Shown here one piece after another: positions 34,291 to 46,042 of a stretch of DNA of 64,000 nucleotides. This DNA is from Gordionus sp. m RMFG-2023 (lineage: Eukaryota; Nematomorpha; Gordioida; Chordodea; Parachordodidae): the NCBI RefSeq assembly GCF_954871325.1, contig NC_088776.1:49866569-49930568 (forward strand), read 5' to 3'. Under the pieces are notes generated by a model. The model searched no databases. It was not told the origin of the DNA and was given only the letters and a program-made list of their open reading frames with translations. Made by a program: the position numbers and the translations under genes. Positions within the stretch are counted from its first letter, which is position 1; each line of letters opens with the position of its first letter.

Positions 34291-34369
34291 ATTGCAAAAT
34301 GTAAGCCGCCAGTAGCGGTCCATCGTCGTTGTGAGTGAATAATCGTCCGTGCAGCATATCTCGTCTCAG
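34291..34369 (-). CDS. FRMD3/FRMD5: FRMD3/5-like exon, F2 lobe
   Basis: Acceptor TTTTCACAG (or the next AG, after CTGAG), donor TGCAAT|GTAAAA. Reads LRRDMLHGRLFTHNDDGPLL, then AAYILQ, equal to IKRDLYHGRLL ... ALLAAYILQ in the family. The start depends on how the upstream joint is made. Confidence 0.9.
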
Positions 34370-34436
34370 CTGTGAAAAAAGGTAATACCTTCAAACGGGA
34401 GGAAGATAAATGTAACATTTTTTGTATAAAGTATAT

Positions 34437-34631
34437 AGTGTTGTTGAACGTCTCGATTTTAAAAAAATGCTAACCCAATATTATAGCCAAAAAATATTAC
34501 GCAAGCCTGAAGTTCATATATGGCAGAAAGGTTTCGACATCAATTATCGAAATATCGAGGCATTCATAATATTATTTTGGCGAATATCTTAATTTCAAAT
34601 TGACAAAATCGATCCGTTTAAAGTCAACACT
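34437..34631. repeat. Hairpin MITE family A, copy 6
   Basis: AGTGTTGTTGAACGTCTCGA at the left end; ATCGATCCGTTTAAAGTCAA then CACT at the right. Loop CAGAAAGGTTTCGACATCAA. Lies only 67 bp upstream (in transcript sense) of the exon at 34291-34369. Confidence 0.75.
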
Positions 34632-34972
34632 TTTATTGTCCAAATTTTTTAAGCGTAAAAATCTTATAATTTGGCGTCTTCTCCACTCCCATCAATTTTT
34701 TTTTTTTAAAAAAAATTAATTTTAAATAAGTTTTATAAGGCTTACTTAAACAGATGGTATGATGGTTTTTTTAAATTTCAAAAATCGCTCTCTTGTAAAA
34801 AAAGTAATTTAAGAGTCACAAAGGACGTTAGATTATTTTATAATAAATCCTTTTTGTATATAACCGAAATTTAAGTATGAAAAAAAATCAATATCGTGAT
34901 AAAATAAGTTAAAGTTTTGTCAAGAAATATAATGGCTTTTATTATTATAATTATTAATTATAAAATAAATAC

Positions 34973-35051
34973 TTTGCTATGTCCTCTTGCAATAAGTCTG
35001 GGTGAGGCGGGTAGAACCTGACCCGGAAGCACAAAACGTACGGACTCACAT
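34973..35051 (-). CDS. FRMD3/FRMD5: FRMD3/5-like exon, F1-F2 junction
   Basis: Acceptor TTACTAATAG. Reads NVSPYVLCFRVRFYPPHPD, then LLQEDIA. FRV-x-FYPP-x-P is a FERM hallmark. The donor is taken as AA|GTATTT, but the frame continues KYLFYN, which also resembles the family's RYLLYL, so the exon may be slightly longer or a tiny exon may be missing. Confidence 0.85.
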
Positions 35052-35957
35052 CTATTAGTAAAAAAAATGGGGAATATAAATTTAAAACACTTTTTTATGA
35101 TTAGACAATGCTAAATACAGAGTTCCGGGTTCGGTAGAAGCCTAGGGGAAAAGCCGAACCCAGTTTCTGGTTTAAAAATAAAAAAATATTTTGTTATTTT
35201 GATTTTTAATAAAAAATCTTTAGTTATATGATCTTCAAAAGATTTTTGATCCGAATTTTAAATCTCTTGAAGTTTTTTTTTCACTCTGGAATAGGTTATT
35301 AAAAAAAATTGGAAGTAACCTAATATTCATTTTTTTGGGCAGAAATCGTTCATAAAATGACGAAAATTTCTGAACCTGGTCTGGAGCCGGGCTTAGGGGA
35401 AAAAATGAGTTAGTTTCCTGATTCATAAGCAAAATTATTTAGGAGGCACAAACTGTCTCAGGAGGTCTATGCGAAAGTTCTGTAAAGCAGGATTTAAACT
35501 TTCTTAGCAAGAAGTTTGAAATAATGCATCTCAAGCTGATGAATAATTTATAAGGTAAAATTGGATATATTGAAAATCACCTTGACTTATAGTCTGCTTA
35601 CAAAAATTTTTATAAATTCTTATTATTTTATTTTAAATTCAAAATTCTATAATAAAAAAGAATTCAAAATATCTCTTCTTAATAGCGATTTTTTAGATAA
35701 GGAATAAGTATACCTTTTAGTATTTTATAGACCCCCCATCCCCCCGATCTCAAAATCTATCATTTGAAAAAACCAAAAAATGGTGTCCAGGCTTATTTTC
35801 TGAATTAAGATACATAAATTACGTCGCGCCATGATCCGTACTACCTCTAAATAGATGTGTTACATTATGGTTGGAAAATAATTTATCCAAAAGCTCAATT
35901 GATTTTCATTTTAAATAAAATTAAATAAAAATACAAATAGAATATATACATTAACAT

Positions 35958-35974
35958 GTAGAGAGAGAGAGAGA
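35958..35974 (+). repeat. (GA)n microsatellite
   Basis: About seven GA units in an FRMD-like intron. Confidence 0.85.
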
Positions 35975-36026
35975 GCAAATTTAAATTTTTTTTTATTAAG
36001 TTTCAAATTTAAAAAATAATGATTAC

Positions 36027-36069
36027 TTTTAAATTGTCGGACCAATAGTTTGATGGGATGAAGCCAGTG
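36027..36069 (-). CDS. FRMD3/FRMD5: FRMD3/5-like 43-bp exon, F1 lobe
   Basis: Acceptor GTATTACAG, donor TAAAA|GTAATC. Reads HWLHPIKLLVRQFK. The family has KQR-HWLDPTKPILKQMK here, and the previous exon ends KQR. In phase on both sides. Confidence 0.9.
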
Positions 36070-36205
36070 CTGTAATACGAGAATTATATAGTAGAATAAA
36101 TTGTATATTAAAATTATAGTGCAAAAAAAATCTTAAAACTTTGTTCATTGAGGGGAAGGGAATTAAAAGTTGGGAATAAAATATGATCTAGCGCACTTAA
36201 AATCA

Positions 36206-36391
36206 ATGTTGTTAAAAACGGCTCAATTTAACCAATTTTAAATTAAGATTTTAACATAATTATTATGCGAGCCTATAATATTTCGTAGACGTCCAAACCT
36301 TTCAGTCATCTATGAGCAAAATTTTCAGGCTTGCGTAATATTTATTGGGGAAAATATTGAGTTACCATTTTAAAAAAAATCGAGCCGTTTA
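36206..36391. repeat. Hairpin MITE family A, copy 7
   Basis: ATGTTGTTAAAAACGGCTCA to AAAAAATCGAGCCGTTTA; loop CCAAACCTTTCAGTCATCTA; right arm retains AGGCTTGCGTAATATTTATT. In the FRMD-like intron. Confidence 0.8.
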
Positions 36392-37428
36392 GAATAATGA
36401 TAATCCCTATAGATGCCATTACTTTAAATAGAGTAATCCCTACTTATCAATTCTTTCTTTCTTATAAAAAATTTAATTATTAACAAAACTAACGCCATGA
36501 TTATTCATTATTTACTAATCATTAGTTTATTTTCAAATAATCTTTAAAAAAATTATTATAAAATTCAATTGGCGAAAAGAAAGAAATATAAATTAAATGA
36601 ATATATTATAGAAGGAAAAATAATTCATCAAATTCGTAAATTTATATTCCCGCTTAGAAATTAATCATAAATCCAATCCTTAAATAGAATTGCCTTTTTA
36701 AAAAATTCGCACTAACTAAAAAAACCATAATTTGTTGGTGTTTTCGATGAAAAAAGATAATTACATTTTTTTTTAAAAAAAACACATAGACCGAAACGGG
36801 GAAAAAAAATCGATATAAACTCGTTTAATTTTTAAGATATATTTTTGGGGTTTTGGATCAACACAAAGGCAAAAATTTGTCAGATATAAAAAAACAAATA
36901 AAATAAAAATTATATCTAAATGTTAAAAAATGGTTTATTCTGTGGATTAATAAGTTAAGCTTAAGTGTATGTGATTCAATCTTATTCTATATTACATTAG
37001 AATAGTGTAAACAAAGTGGTAGATTAAATACTAAAAAATCATGGAAAATAGGAAGAATTTATAAAAAATATTTCATTTTATGATTAAATTTTAGTTTTTA
37101 GGAGAGAAATTTTTCTTACCCATCATCACGCAGCAAAAAAGAAAGTCTTTCTTTTTTCTTTATCGAAAAGATGACAACTCAAAACTAATCCTTTTTTTTA
37201 AAAAAATGCTTACAAACAGATTTTTTTCAAAAAGCAATAATATGAAAGGATGATTAATAATGGTGCTGCAATATTAAAGCCGATTAATGGCTCAATCTTG
37301 AGGAAATCCGAAAGAAAAAAATTTAACTCGCGTCTCAAGTTTTAGATTTTATTTTTGGGACAAGACTACTCAAGATCCAGTCGAATTAACCTATAGGTGA
37401 ATATAATTGATTAAATTTGCATATAAAC

Positions 37429-37533
37429 CCTTTGCTTGTTGTTTTCCATGAACCTGAGCCCGAAATAATCCTTTTCCGACAATTCCAGCTTTTGACCCAC
37501 GTAGTCCAGCACATTTTGTCCCACAGTAGAATT
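37429..37533 (-). CDS. FRMD3/FRMD5: FRMD3/5-like exon, F1 lobe (first exon found)
   Basis: Acceptor ATTTGACAG, donor CAAAGG|GTTTAT. Exactly 35 codons: NSTVGQNVLDYVGQKLELSE, then KDYFGLRFMENNKQR. L-x-E-KDYFGLRF is the standard end of the FERM F1 lobe. The upstream exon with the start codon and first F1 strands was searched for by eye up to 46 kb and not found. Confidence 0.9.
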
Positions 37534-37884
37534 CTGTCAAATAATAAAATTTTATTCTTATATACATTTATTATCATCATTTTTTTTTAAAAAATTCTTA
37601 AATTCTGAAGACAATTGTTCCCTCATAATTGATATACTCGATATTCCTTTTTTATTATTACATAATTTATTCCTTTTTAAAAGTTTTAGCAAAATTTGTA
37701 AACTAAACTTTATCTATGTTTAGTTTTAACTTCCTGTTAAATTTTGCATTGTAAAGGATGGGGATATCGATATGTTTCATTTAAATTTTTGATATATTCC
37801 CTCCCGTTAAGTACCATTACATTGGTCAAGATAGTCATTAATAGATAAGGTTTAGCAGGGAAGGGAGTCTACTTAAGAGTGTCA

Positions 37885-38315
37885 ATTAGAGATCTACAAA
37901 TCACGACCCGACCGGTACCCGGTCTGAACAGGTTTCGGGCCGGGTCCATTCTTAAAAAATAATTTCGGTTCGGGCTGGGCCGGGCGCAATCGGGCTTAAA
38001 TTTTTAAATATGACATCATTATATTTTGTCAAATAGATATATTAAAATTCTTACAAGAAATAAGGTGCTAATATATTTATTTATAGAATATTTTTTAAAA
38101 AAATTTCGTTCGCGATGGGGCGAGGCTCGAGAAATTAGGACTTATGCAGATCACTAGTGTCAATATCAAGGACCAGTAGTCAACTCCTATAATTATAATT
38201 TTAGTCCTGAACTATATCTGGACCTAGAGACATTGAATCTTTTTTAGGAGCCCAACCTATGCCGGTTAACAGACATGCCGGTCCGGAAAAAAATAAAGCC
38301 CGACCGAGGCTGGAT
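37885..38315. repeat. GC-rich dispersed repeat region
   Basis: Blocks such as TTTCGGGCCGGGTCCATT, TTCGGGCTGGGCCGGGCGCA and GGGGCGAGGCTCGAGAAATT stand out against the AT-rich background. Similar blocks are at 28040-28160 (CCGGCCTGGCCCAAAAAA) and 40085-40160. No boundaries or coding frame; family unknown. Confidence 0.5.
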
Positions 38316-39474
38316 CACAGAATTCTTATATGATTATACCAATTATGACTTGGACAGAAAATGAAATTACGTGTCATTGACAGAACTTTCGAATTCAGGT
38401 CTTTAAAATTTTCTTTCTTTCTTTTATTTTTCATATTCATAATTAGTTATTTTTTATAGGTGCGTTTAAAAAAGGAAATAAGAACCGAAAAAAACAAAAT
38501 TTAACGAAGCAATTAAGAAATTATTATGAAGAGGTTGTTAAATATATATAAATTAAACGAACAATGAATATCTTATTATCACCTTTCAACCTATTTAAAC
38601 TATATATAGTTTAAATTGATATTCTAAAAATATGTTTCATGTGTATAAAAAAATAAGGACAATTATAAAAAAAATGTAAATGGAAAACAGATCTCCCCGA
38701 AAAAAATACCAAACTCAGAACTTTTATATCGATATAGAATTAGGTAAAAACTTGCAAATATATAGAACTGATTTGTCATAGTGTCCTTTAATAAAAAAAA
38801 TGGTCTCTTAACCATGCTAACTAGATAGAAAAAAGTACAGTAGTACGTGATTAAAAAAATTATATTACCGAAGATGAAATGAAGAAAATTTTTAGCTTAC
38901 TTTATAAAATGTAAGAAACTTGTGGCTCACATAAAAGAGCGCAATCCCAAATTGCCCCCCCCCCCATTCTATCTTGAATTATAGTGCTGCTAAATTGAGC
39001 ATGTTTAGCGTTTGTTTTTTTATAAAATGTTTCGTCTAAATTAATCCAGTCTTCTTAAATAATAAAGCAAAAAAAAGATAATAATTGAAATGAATTGTTT
39101 GAAAAATACCGCAAAACGAAAACGCTTCAATTTATTTTTGTCGCATGATACAAATTAAATTTATAATACAACACATTTAATAAATCATAAAGATAATTTC
39201 TAATTATAATAATATTAATCATTTTTAATTATGTATACCATACCACGCAACACAATTCACTCGAGTATATTGAACTAATTCGTTAAAATATATTATATAT
39301 ATACTCTAAACTATTGTAATGAGAGAAGGCAAAATGACAAAAAGAAAAAAAAAATAAGATGAAATTAATTAAATAATGTCATCTATATTTTTTATACATT
39401 TCTAAGCATGTATTTTTTTGGATAAAAGACCAAAAAAAATCTTGGATTATGTAATAATTAGGATTATCTTGCTT

Positions 39475-39583
39475 CACAGTTGGCGCGAATTGACGGCGAA
39501 GAATACAAAATATGCTCTATTTTTATATTCTCCTACGTCAATTCTGTAAACTCATCGCGAATTCACGCTAACTGTGAATTCAG
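39475..39583. repeat. Small MITE-like palindrome
   Basis: Ends TTCACAGTTGGCGCGAATT and, on the other strand, TTCACAGTTAGCGTGAATT, a 19-bp nearly perfect inverted repeat; inner CGTCAATTC matches GAATTGACG. The open frame running from 39480 starts inside this repeat and is not taken as a gene. Confidence 0.75.
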
Positions 39584-40631
39584 GGTTATGCTGGCATCAA
39601 ATATCGAATTGAGCGAGATATTTACCGTCTTTAAATCAGATCGGTATAATATTTTCAAAAAAAACCTATCCGATAAGATATTATTATTGTTTTAATTATT
39701 TGGCGATTGTATTTATATATAAAATAATTATTATATATTTTTCATTTTATACATAACTTTTAAATTAATAATAATGGATAAAAAGGAACTAAAATTCAAT
39801 GAATTTGTAATATTAAAAAAAAATCAATTGAACTATTTTTTGTAGGCAAAAGTAGCAAAAATAGGATATTATATTTTTGTTATATTATTTGCAACGAATT
39901 TAAAAATATTTAACGCATTCCGCCATAAACATTGCCGGTATTCCAAATGACATTATACTATTGGTGGAGAATAAAAAAAACAAAATGCACATATTACCAA
40001 ATATCGCCTAGAGAAATGGGAAATTTCAACGTATTTCTTGTCTTGCCTATAATTATATAGTAGTTAGTAGCGGCACCCTTGAAAACTTTCTATCGGGGTT
40101 TTTTGGCTCGGCCCGTATAATATAGTTTTAAGTTGTCTGGCACCTGACCCGCAATTTTGTATAAAGGAAAACGACATAAATTTGTATAATTATCAGCTTT
40201 AAAAACATTTACAAAACTTCCCCGGAATTTGTTCGAGCCGAGATTTAGTGCAGAGATGACCAAACCTTTAGTTTAAAGTTAATAATTTTTTTTGCAGGGA
40301 ATAAATTGATTTTTTATGTCATTGATTCAAAAATAGGATGGTAAATAAAATTAATTCAAATATCGGCTTTATATGAATATCGAATCGGATTGATAAAAAA
40401 TTTGGAGATCGGCACATCCCTACTATCAATGAAAATCGCTGGTGAACGCCATTTTAATTTCTGATATGCAAATAATTTATATTCAAATTTTATGAAATTA
40501 AAAAAAATTTAGAATTCCTATATATTGGCGTCACTAGCAGATTTAAATTTCAACGACACTTCAAATTGCTTATTAATAAATGATCATCAGTCTAGAGCAA
40601 GTATTGTATATCTATCTATATATAATATATG

Positions 40632-41012
40632 TTAGTGGCGATGTGCATTTTCCGGCAATGTGTTATTTTTAAATTATTTTTTGAGCGCTTTTTATAAAAT
40701 TAAAGAAATCTGATTTTACCAGAAGGGTATTCCATCATGTTTGGAATACCTACCCTATAAATTTCAGACAATTTTACCATGAACTTTTGAACTAAATATA
40801 ATTTATATTAGTTTTTCTATAGATTTTTTCTATAAATTTTAAACTACTCAAAGGTTAACGACAAAATTATCAACAATTCAAAAGATAAGTATTCTAAACA
40901 TGCTGGAATACTTCGGGTAAAATTAGATTTTTAAATTAAAATAACGCGCTCAAAAATGATTTAAAGTTGTAAAAATAACAAGTTCTCGGATAAAAGCACA
41001 TTGCTGAACACA
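40632..41012. repeat. Foldback repeat family B, copy 2
   Basis: Left GGCGATGTGCATTTTCCGGC and, from the right on the opposite strand, CAGCAATGTGCTTTTATCCG. Arms continue with TGTTATTTTT, TTTTTGAGCGC, AATCTGATTTTACC, TATTCCATCATGTTTGGAAT and their inverted partners around a centre TATAATTTATATTAGTTTTT. About 380 bp. Related to 4455-4775. Confidence 0.75.
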
Positions 41013-43590
41013 TATAATATGGACAGAATAGGTTATTTAACAAAACTGGTTATATATTTTTTAAATACATTATGATTTATTAATTTAAATCATGATTTTT
41101 TAATGTTTAAAATTAACAATTTTTTAATATAGGAAGAGGAATAATATAATCAATTTTTAGAATATTTTAAATTATATTATGTAAGGAAGGTTTATACCGC
41201 ATTCTTTAAAAAAATATATGATATATAAAAAAAACCATGTTTTAAACTAATTAAATAATAGGAGATTTCCCAGCTTTACAACCTTACAATTAAAAAAAAT
41301 GCATTCTTCATGATTTTTCTTTGAAAAAATAAATCCAGTTTCTTTTTAATTAAAATACATGTTAAAATAGTACATGTAAATTATATAAGGTTATTAATAT
41401 ATTTGGCGGAGCACGTTCAAATTTGGCGAAAAAAGCTTTGTTATTTAATATTTTTTGATAATTTATATATATTTTTTAGAATTCTATAATAGTAGGTCAA
41501 TATACTTGCATACATCAACTCGAAAGGCGTCAATAGATAAGGGGAGATAGGTGAAGTCTATAAGAATTTATAGGGGAGTTATTCTAGTGGAGATTTTTGA
41601 TGCCATATCCGGCAGAGGCTCATTAGATGCCTTGGATATGAATTTGAATAAATGTGGTAAGGAAACGGAATTTATCAAACTGATAGTTTTTGGGAGATAA
41701 ATAAAGAAGAAGGTTTCCATAAAAATTAGTTTAATGCAACAAGATAAACTAGAATCAGATTTTAAATCAATTTTTTGTTTAAAAACTATTAGTTTTTTTT
41801 ATTTTCAAATAAAAACATTTTATTATACCTCATTTTAGCGATGTTTTTGTATTAAGTTAAGTTTTCATAATAATTGGTAAATTTTCTTATTATAAAAAAA
41901 TGATCTTAAAATGTGTTAATCCTAAAATTATTATTTATTGGGAGGGGGGAGGGGTTGTAATAAACTTTTTATATAAAATCTAAAATATTTGTTACTTTGT
42001 TAAATTAGAGGAGATATCATAAAGACATAAACCCTCTACCTTATTTAATAAAATATTTTTTTGTGATTAAGATTAATTGGGATGTAGTTAAAACTAGTAA
42101 TTCTTAGTTCGTGTAAAAAAATTGTTGATTTAATTAATTAATAAAAAAGTGCTAACTTTTTTTGTAATTATAAATTATATAATCGTAATTGTTATAAAAC
42201 ATAAATTATCAAATAAATATTCATAAATAAGATACTATTGCTAATTTAACAATTGGTTTACAAATAAACTCATGTTCCATTAATAACTTTGCCTCAGGAA
42301 TCATTATCCTCAAAAAAGCATATTTTTTAAAAATTATTTTTATTTTATTATAAAATTTTTAATATTTAAAAGAAAATAGCGATTTAAATCAAATAAATCG
42401 ATAAATCATGAGTTTTGCCAATCTTAAGGTAATAGACTTTTCATAACTTTACAATATGATATATTATTGCTTGCCTTTTCATTTCATTAATTTCTAAACA
42501 TTCTATTTTAAAAGATAAGTTATTTTGTTTCATTTTATACAATATTTAATTAATTTACATATAATTAGAGAGAGATTTTCAATGTCTTCCCCCTTTTTAT
42601 TCTTATTTGAGTAACAAAGTTTTGTCAGCTTTCTTGCAAAAACCCCGGTTCCTAAAGATCGGGTCGTAGACCAACGTGCAAAATGAATGAATAAAAAATT
42701 ATAGAAAAAAACAAACCTTTTGCGTTTAAAATAGTTTTTAACGCCAAGCGGTAATTTGACCCATTTGAATGATACTATTTAAAATGCATTGTCTGCATTT
42801 GCAACTCAGGGTTTGAAAAGCTCAATTTGTGCTCAATACATTCACAAACCAGACACGGATGAGTAAAAAAACAAGCCCGATCATATCGCATAATATTTAA
42901 AGTTTTCTTTATAGAAATTTTTTCCCCTGGTTTTTTTTTAAAATCGTATATCTTTCACCTCCACCATTTTAATAAATTTATTTTAAAACCTGGGACAGAC
43001 CTGTAGGTCTAGGCGCGTGCGTCATTAAATTTTTCAGCTGGCCGGGGCTAAATGTGTTTTCCGAATTCAATTCAATTTTTTATAAATCAACCTAACCCTT
43101 TAACTAAAATTAAAGAACAAACCTGCTTAGGCTGGTTATTTAAAAAACAAAAATAAAAACTACCAATCGTTGCATATATAGCGTATTATAATAAATTTTA
43201 AAAAATTTAATTTGCAAAATGACCTTTAGAAATAAAAAAATTATTTAAAAAAATATAATTTCTATCTTTTTTTTAACCAAATTCCTGTTTTATATAATGT
43301 GGCTCAAATAAACAAAACAAAAATATTTTTAGTTTTGAAAAAAAATAAAATAAAACCAGATATTATTCTTGATTTATACAATTTTCTTTGCTTTTTGCTC
43401 TATATAAATTTTTGATAATAGAAAAGAACGTTTGAATTTTTAAATAGTCGGTTCACACCGATATAAGCCTTTAATATTTTATATCCATCTTTTTCGAGAT
43501 TCGGGTTTAGGAATTTACAATGCCCTCCAGCAAAAGATAAAAATAAATAATTATTTTTACTTCTAATAAAATTATTCTTTATTAAAAAAA
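41013..43590. other. Non-coding AT-rich stretch
   Basis: No exon with recognisable sequence or consistent borders. Short frames near 41560-41700 (+) and 42530-42690 (-) look somewhat protein-like but have no partners. Otherwise nothing seen. Confidence 0.4.
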
Positions 43591-43596
43591 AGAAAC

Positions 43597-43747
43597 ATAA
43601 CGGCCCAATTAAGATTTTAGCCAAAATAATATGTCAAGATTTGGCAAATATATGTCCAAACCTTTCTGCCATCTCTATGTTAAAAAATCTCCAGGCTCAC
43701 GTAATATAATATTAGCTAAGATCTTAGTAGGCCGTTTAACAATACTA
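43597..43747. repeat. Hairpin MITE family A, copy 8 (shortened)
   Basis: Left AACGGCCCAATTAAGATTTT, loop CCAAACCTTTCTGCCATCTC, right AGGCTCACGTAATATAATAT then GCCGTTTAACAATACTA. About 150 bp. Confidence 0.7.
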
Positions 43748-45814
43748 ATTTAAGAAGAGTTTGATAAAAGAAAATCTATAGCGATTTTTGTTTAAATTTT
43801 ACTTAAAGTGCCAAAATATTTTATAATTTTCATGCATAAAAAAATTCCTCCAAGAGGTTATTTTTTGAAAATTTTTGCAAACTCTGTTTAAGAATAAATA
43901 TCAAAGACCGAAAAAACCATATCGAAACCCGGCTAAGATTTTAAGGAAAAATGGACTTGAATTTTAAACCACCTTCCCCCCCCCCCGGTTCGAGTGTAAA
44001 AATTCAACCTAAAACACCGAGATTTTTAAAATCCAAGGCCTTGAGTAACCAAATATTTTTTTAAAAAACCCAGGGGAGGGGGTGGATATAATATAAATCT
44101 AAGCTGGGCTTAAAAAAATCTGATATCTTTTGCTATAAGTATTATAAAATCCAAAATAAATTTCTCTAAATATATATGTATCAAAGGTTGTTGTGAAATT
44201 AGTGTTGTTAAATAACCTATCTTCGATCTAACTCCAAAACGGCCTTGACAAGTTTTTATCTTAAAAATTTCATTCTAATCCTTAAGCCCAGGCAGAACTT
44301 AGAGCTAGGTTCAATTTTTTTAAGCTAAAAGTTGTTTAAGCCATATAGAAGTTGGCCATTGTGCGATACCAGTTGTAATTTTGCTCAGGCCAAAGTATAA
44401 GTTGCTTGAAATACATAATATTAAATATTATATAAGGAGGATAGAGAAAGAAAGAACAAAATCATTTATAGGTTAAATAAACTTGAAAGAAAATGAAATA
44501 TTATATCATAATAATTATAAATTTAATAATTTAAATAATACAGGGAAAGGGAGGCATTTACAACGTATATCTATGACAATTTAAATTTTGTAAAAAAAAA
44601 ATGTTCATTTCCATGTAAAATTTTTTTATAAAAGTTATAAAAAGAGGAAACCTATAATAAAATATGTAAAATATATTTTAAAACGATTCAATTTAAAATT
44701 TATAAATGTACATTATTTATATCTCAGATAGGTTAAAAGTATTTTATTTTATTTTTTCCCCATTCTATGATGAATAATTTATAATCTTATATTATAAAAA
44801 GCGCTAGGTGTTTTTGCTTTGTATAAATAATATCAATATAAAGAATGCGCGCATATAGTGCCAATCGTGATGTTTTTTTTGTTCCTTCATTCTTCAAATA
44901 GCACTTAAAAAAACAATAAAAACTTATAAGAGCGCGAAAAAAAACAATTTTAATAACTACAGTTACATTAATTATATAATTCAAATTTATTCCTTAAATC
45001 GGAGTTAGAATTTCTTCATAATTTAAGGGCTTGTTTGTTAACAATGTTTTTTAATAAAATTAGTCTCATCCGAGTTGTTAAAAGTTACTTTTCCAATACA
45101 TCCAGATATCGATAGGCTTTAAAAAATTGGGTAAAACAGACCTCCGCATAATGTCCATATTGGGAATCTATAGCTAAAATTTCAAACTTAAGATTGAGTC
45201 ATTATTGTAAGTTCACAATGATACAATTGATATTAAATTTTAGAAGATTCTACTAACGAATGTTTATTAGCAAATTACATTTTTTTGGATGGAATTTGTG
45301 TTTTAAAATAAACCTAATAAACAAGGGAATCTCAATGATTGGAAATGGCTCAAGTCTTCCGCTTGTAATAAAATAAATCATTGAATCTATATACAAGTGT
45401 AAACTGTATTTTTTTTGAAGAAAACATTATTTTGCCATATAAAAAAAACATATTTTTTCCCCGAACCCATACTGAGCTCTAAGGATTTCAAGACACCGGA
45501 CGCATATTTTTCTTCTACTAGGGTTCGTGAAATTAAATGTTTTGCAAGATTTTCATAAAATTAAATATGTCAGATGGTTATTAGTTAAATAAATATTAAT
45601 TATAAATTTTTTTCTTCTTGGTATTATCTAAACTAAGGCATCAGGATAAAAAAAGAGCTTGATAAGGTATAGAGTTAATAAATATAGAGATGGATTAGAG
45701 TTTTAGATTATAATAATATTAAAATTAAATTATTTCTTTAAATAAAAAAAAAATTGTTTAGATAACTTTTTTCGGCCATCATATTTGTGGTTATTCATTA
45801 TAGGTAATATTTAC

Positions 45815-45869
45815 CAGAAGTTTATTGGCGTAAATGTTTTCACAATAACGCCTTCGCGGAAATTGCATT
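45815..45869 (-). CDS. Second exon of an unrecognised small membrane protein
   Basis: Acceptor TTTTTTCAG, donor TTCTG|GTAAAT. In phase with the exon at 46043-46182 it adds MQFPRRRYCENIYANKLL after completing an Arg codon. Basic just after the predicted membrane segment. No further exon was placed with confidence, so the C-terminus is unknown. Confidence 0.5.
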
Positions 45870-46042
45870 CTGAAAAAAATTATTCAAACTGTAACCAACC
45901 CCGGAAAGGCCTCAATCTGTCTTTTTTTAATTTCTACTTGAGCTAAAAGATTTATAATCTCAGAATCGTGGTTTAATGTACAAATTTTTATCTCTAAACT
46001 TTAAGGCTATACTTTTTTAATTGACCAAAGCTCTTTTCTTAC

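Larger units (their letters stand above)
21821..37533 (-). other. FRMD3/FRMD5: Gene span: FERM-domain protein of the FRMD3/FRMD5 type
   Basis: Seventeen exons on the minus strand, listed separately, give the FERM F1 end, F2, F3, the FA-type motif RYSGRVERE, a Ser/Pro/Asn-rich tail and a single C-terminal membrane helix. Known of the family: FRMD3 and FRMD5 are membrane-linked FERM proteins of the 4.1 superfamily with exactly this layout, including a short tail with a F-x-x-F-x-Y/E-x-Y-like motif after the helix. Seen here: [49 protein letters not shown]. Nearly every junction is in phase. The first exon(s), encoding the start of F1, were not found upstream of 37.5 kb, and the joint between 34973 and 34369 is not settled. 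The gene is convergent with the p190RhoGAP gene. Confidence 0.85.

Noticed and set aside
41559-41700. Short protein-like + frame with VILVEIFDAISGRGS
   Set aside because: No splice partners, no known domain and too short to support as a gene or element.
42530-42690. Minus-strand frame with RWSTTRSLGTGVFARK, considered as the missing first FERM exon
   Set aside because: It lacks the F1 strand pattern and has no suitable donor phase for the exon at 37533.
43400-43624. 74-residue minus frame
   Set aside because: It starts inside hairpin MITE copy 8 and has no recognisable protein motif.
44204-44260. TAGTGTTGTTAAATAACC, looking like one end of hairpin family A
   Set aside because: Only about 15 bases agree with the family end and no second arm follows.
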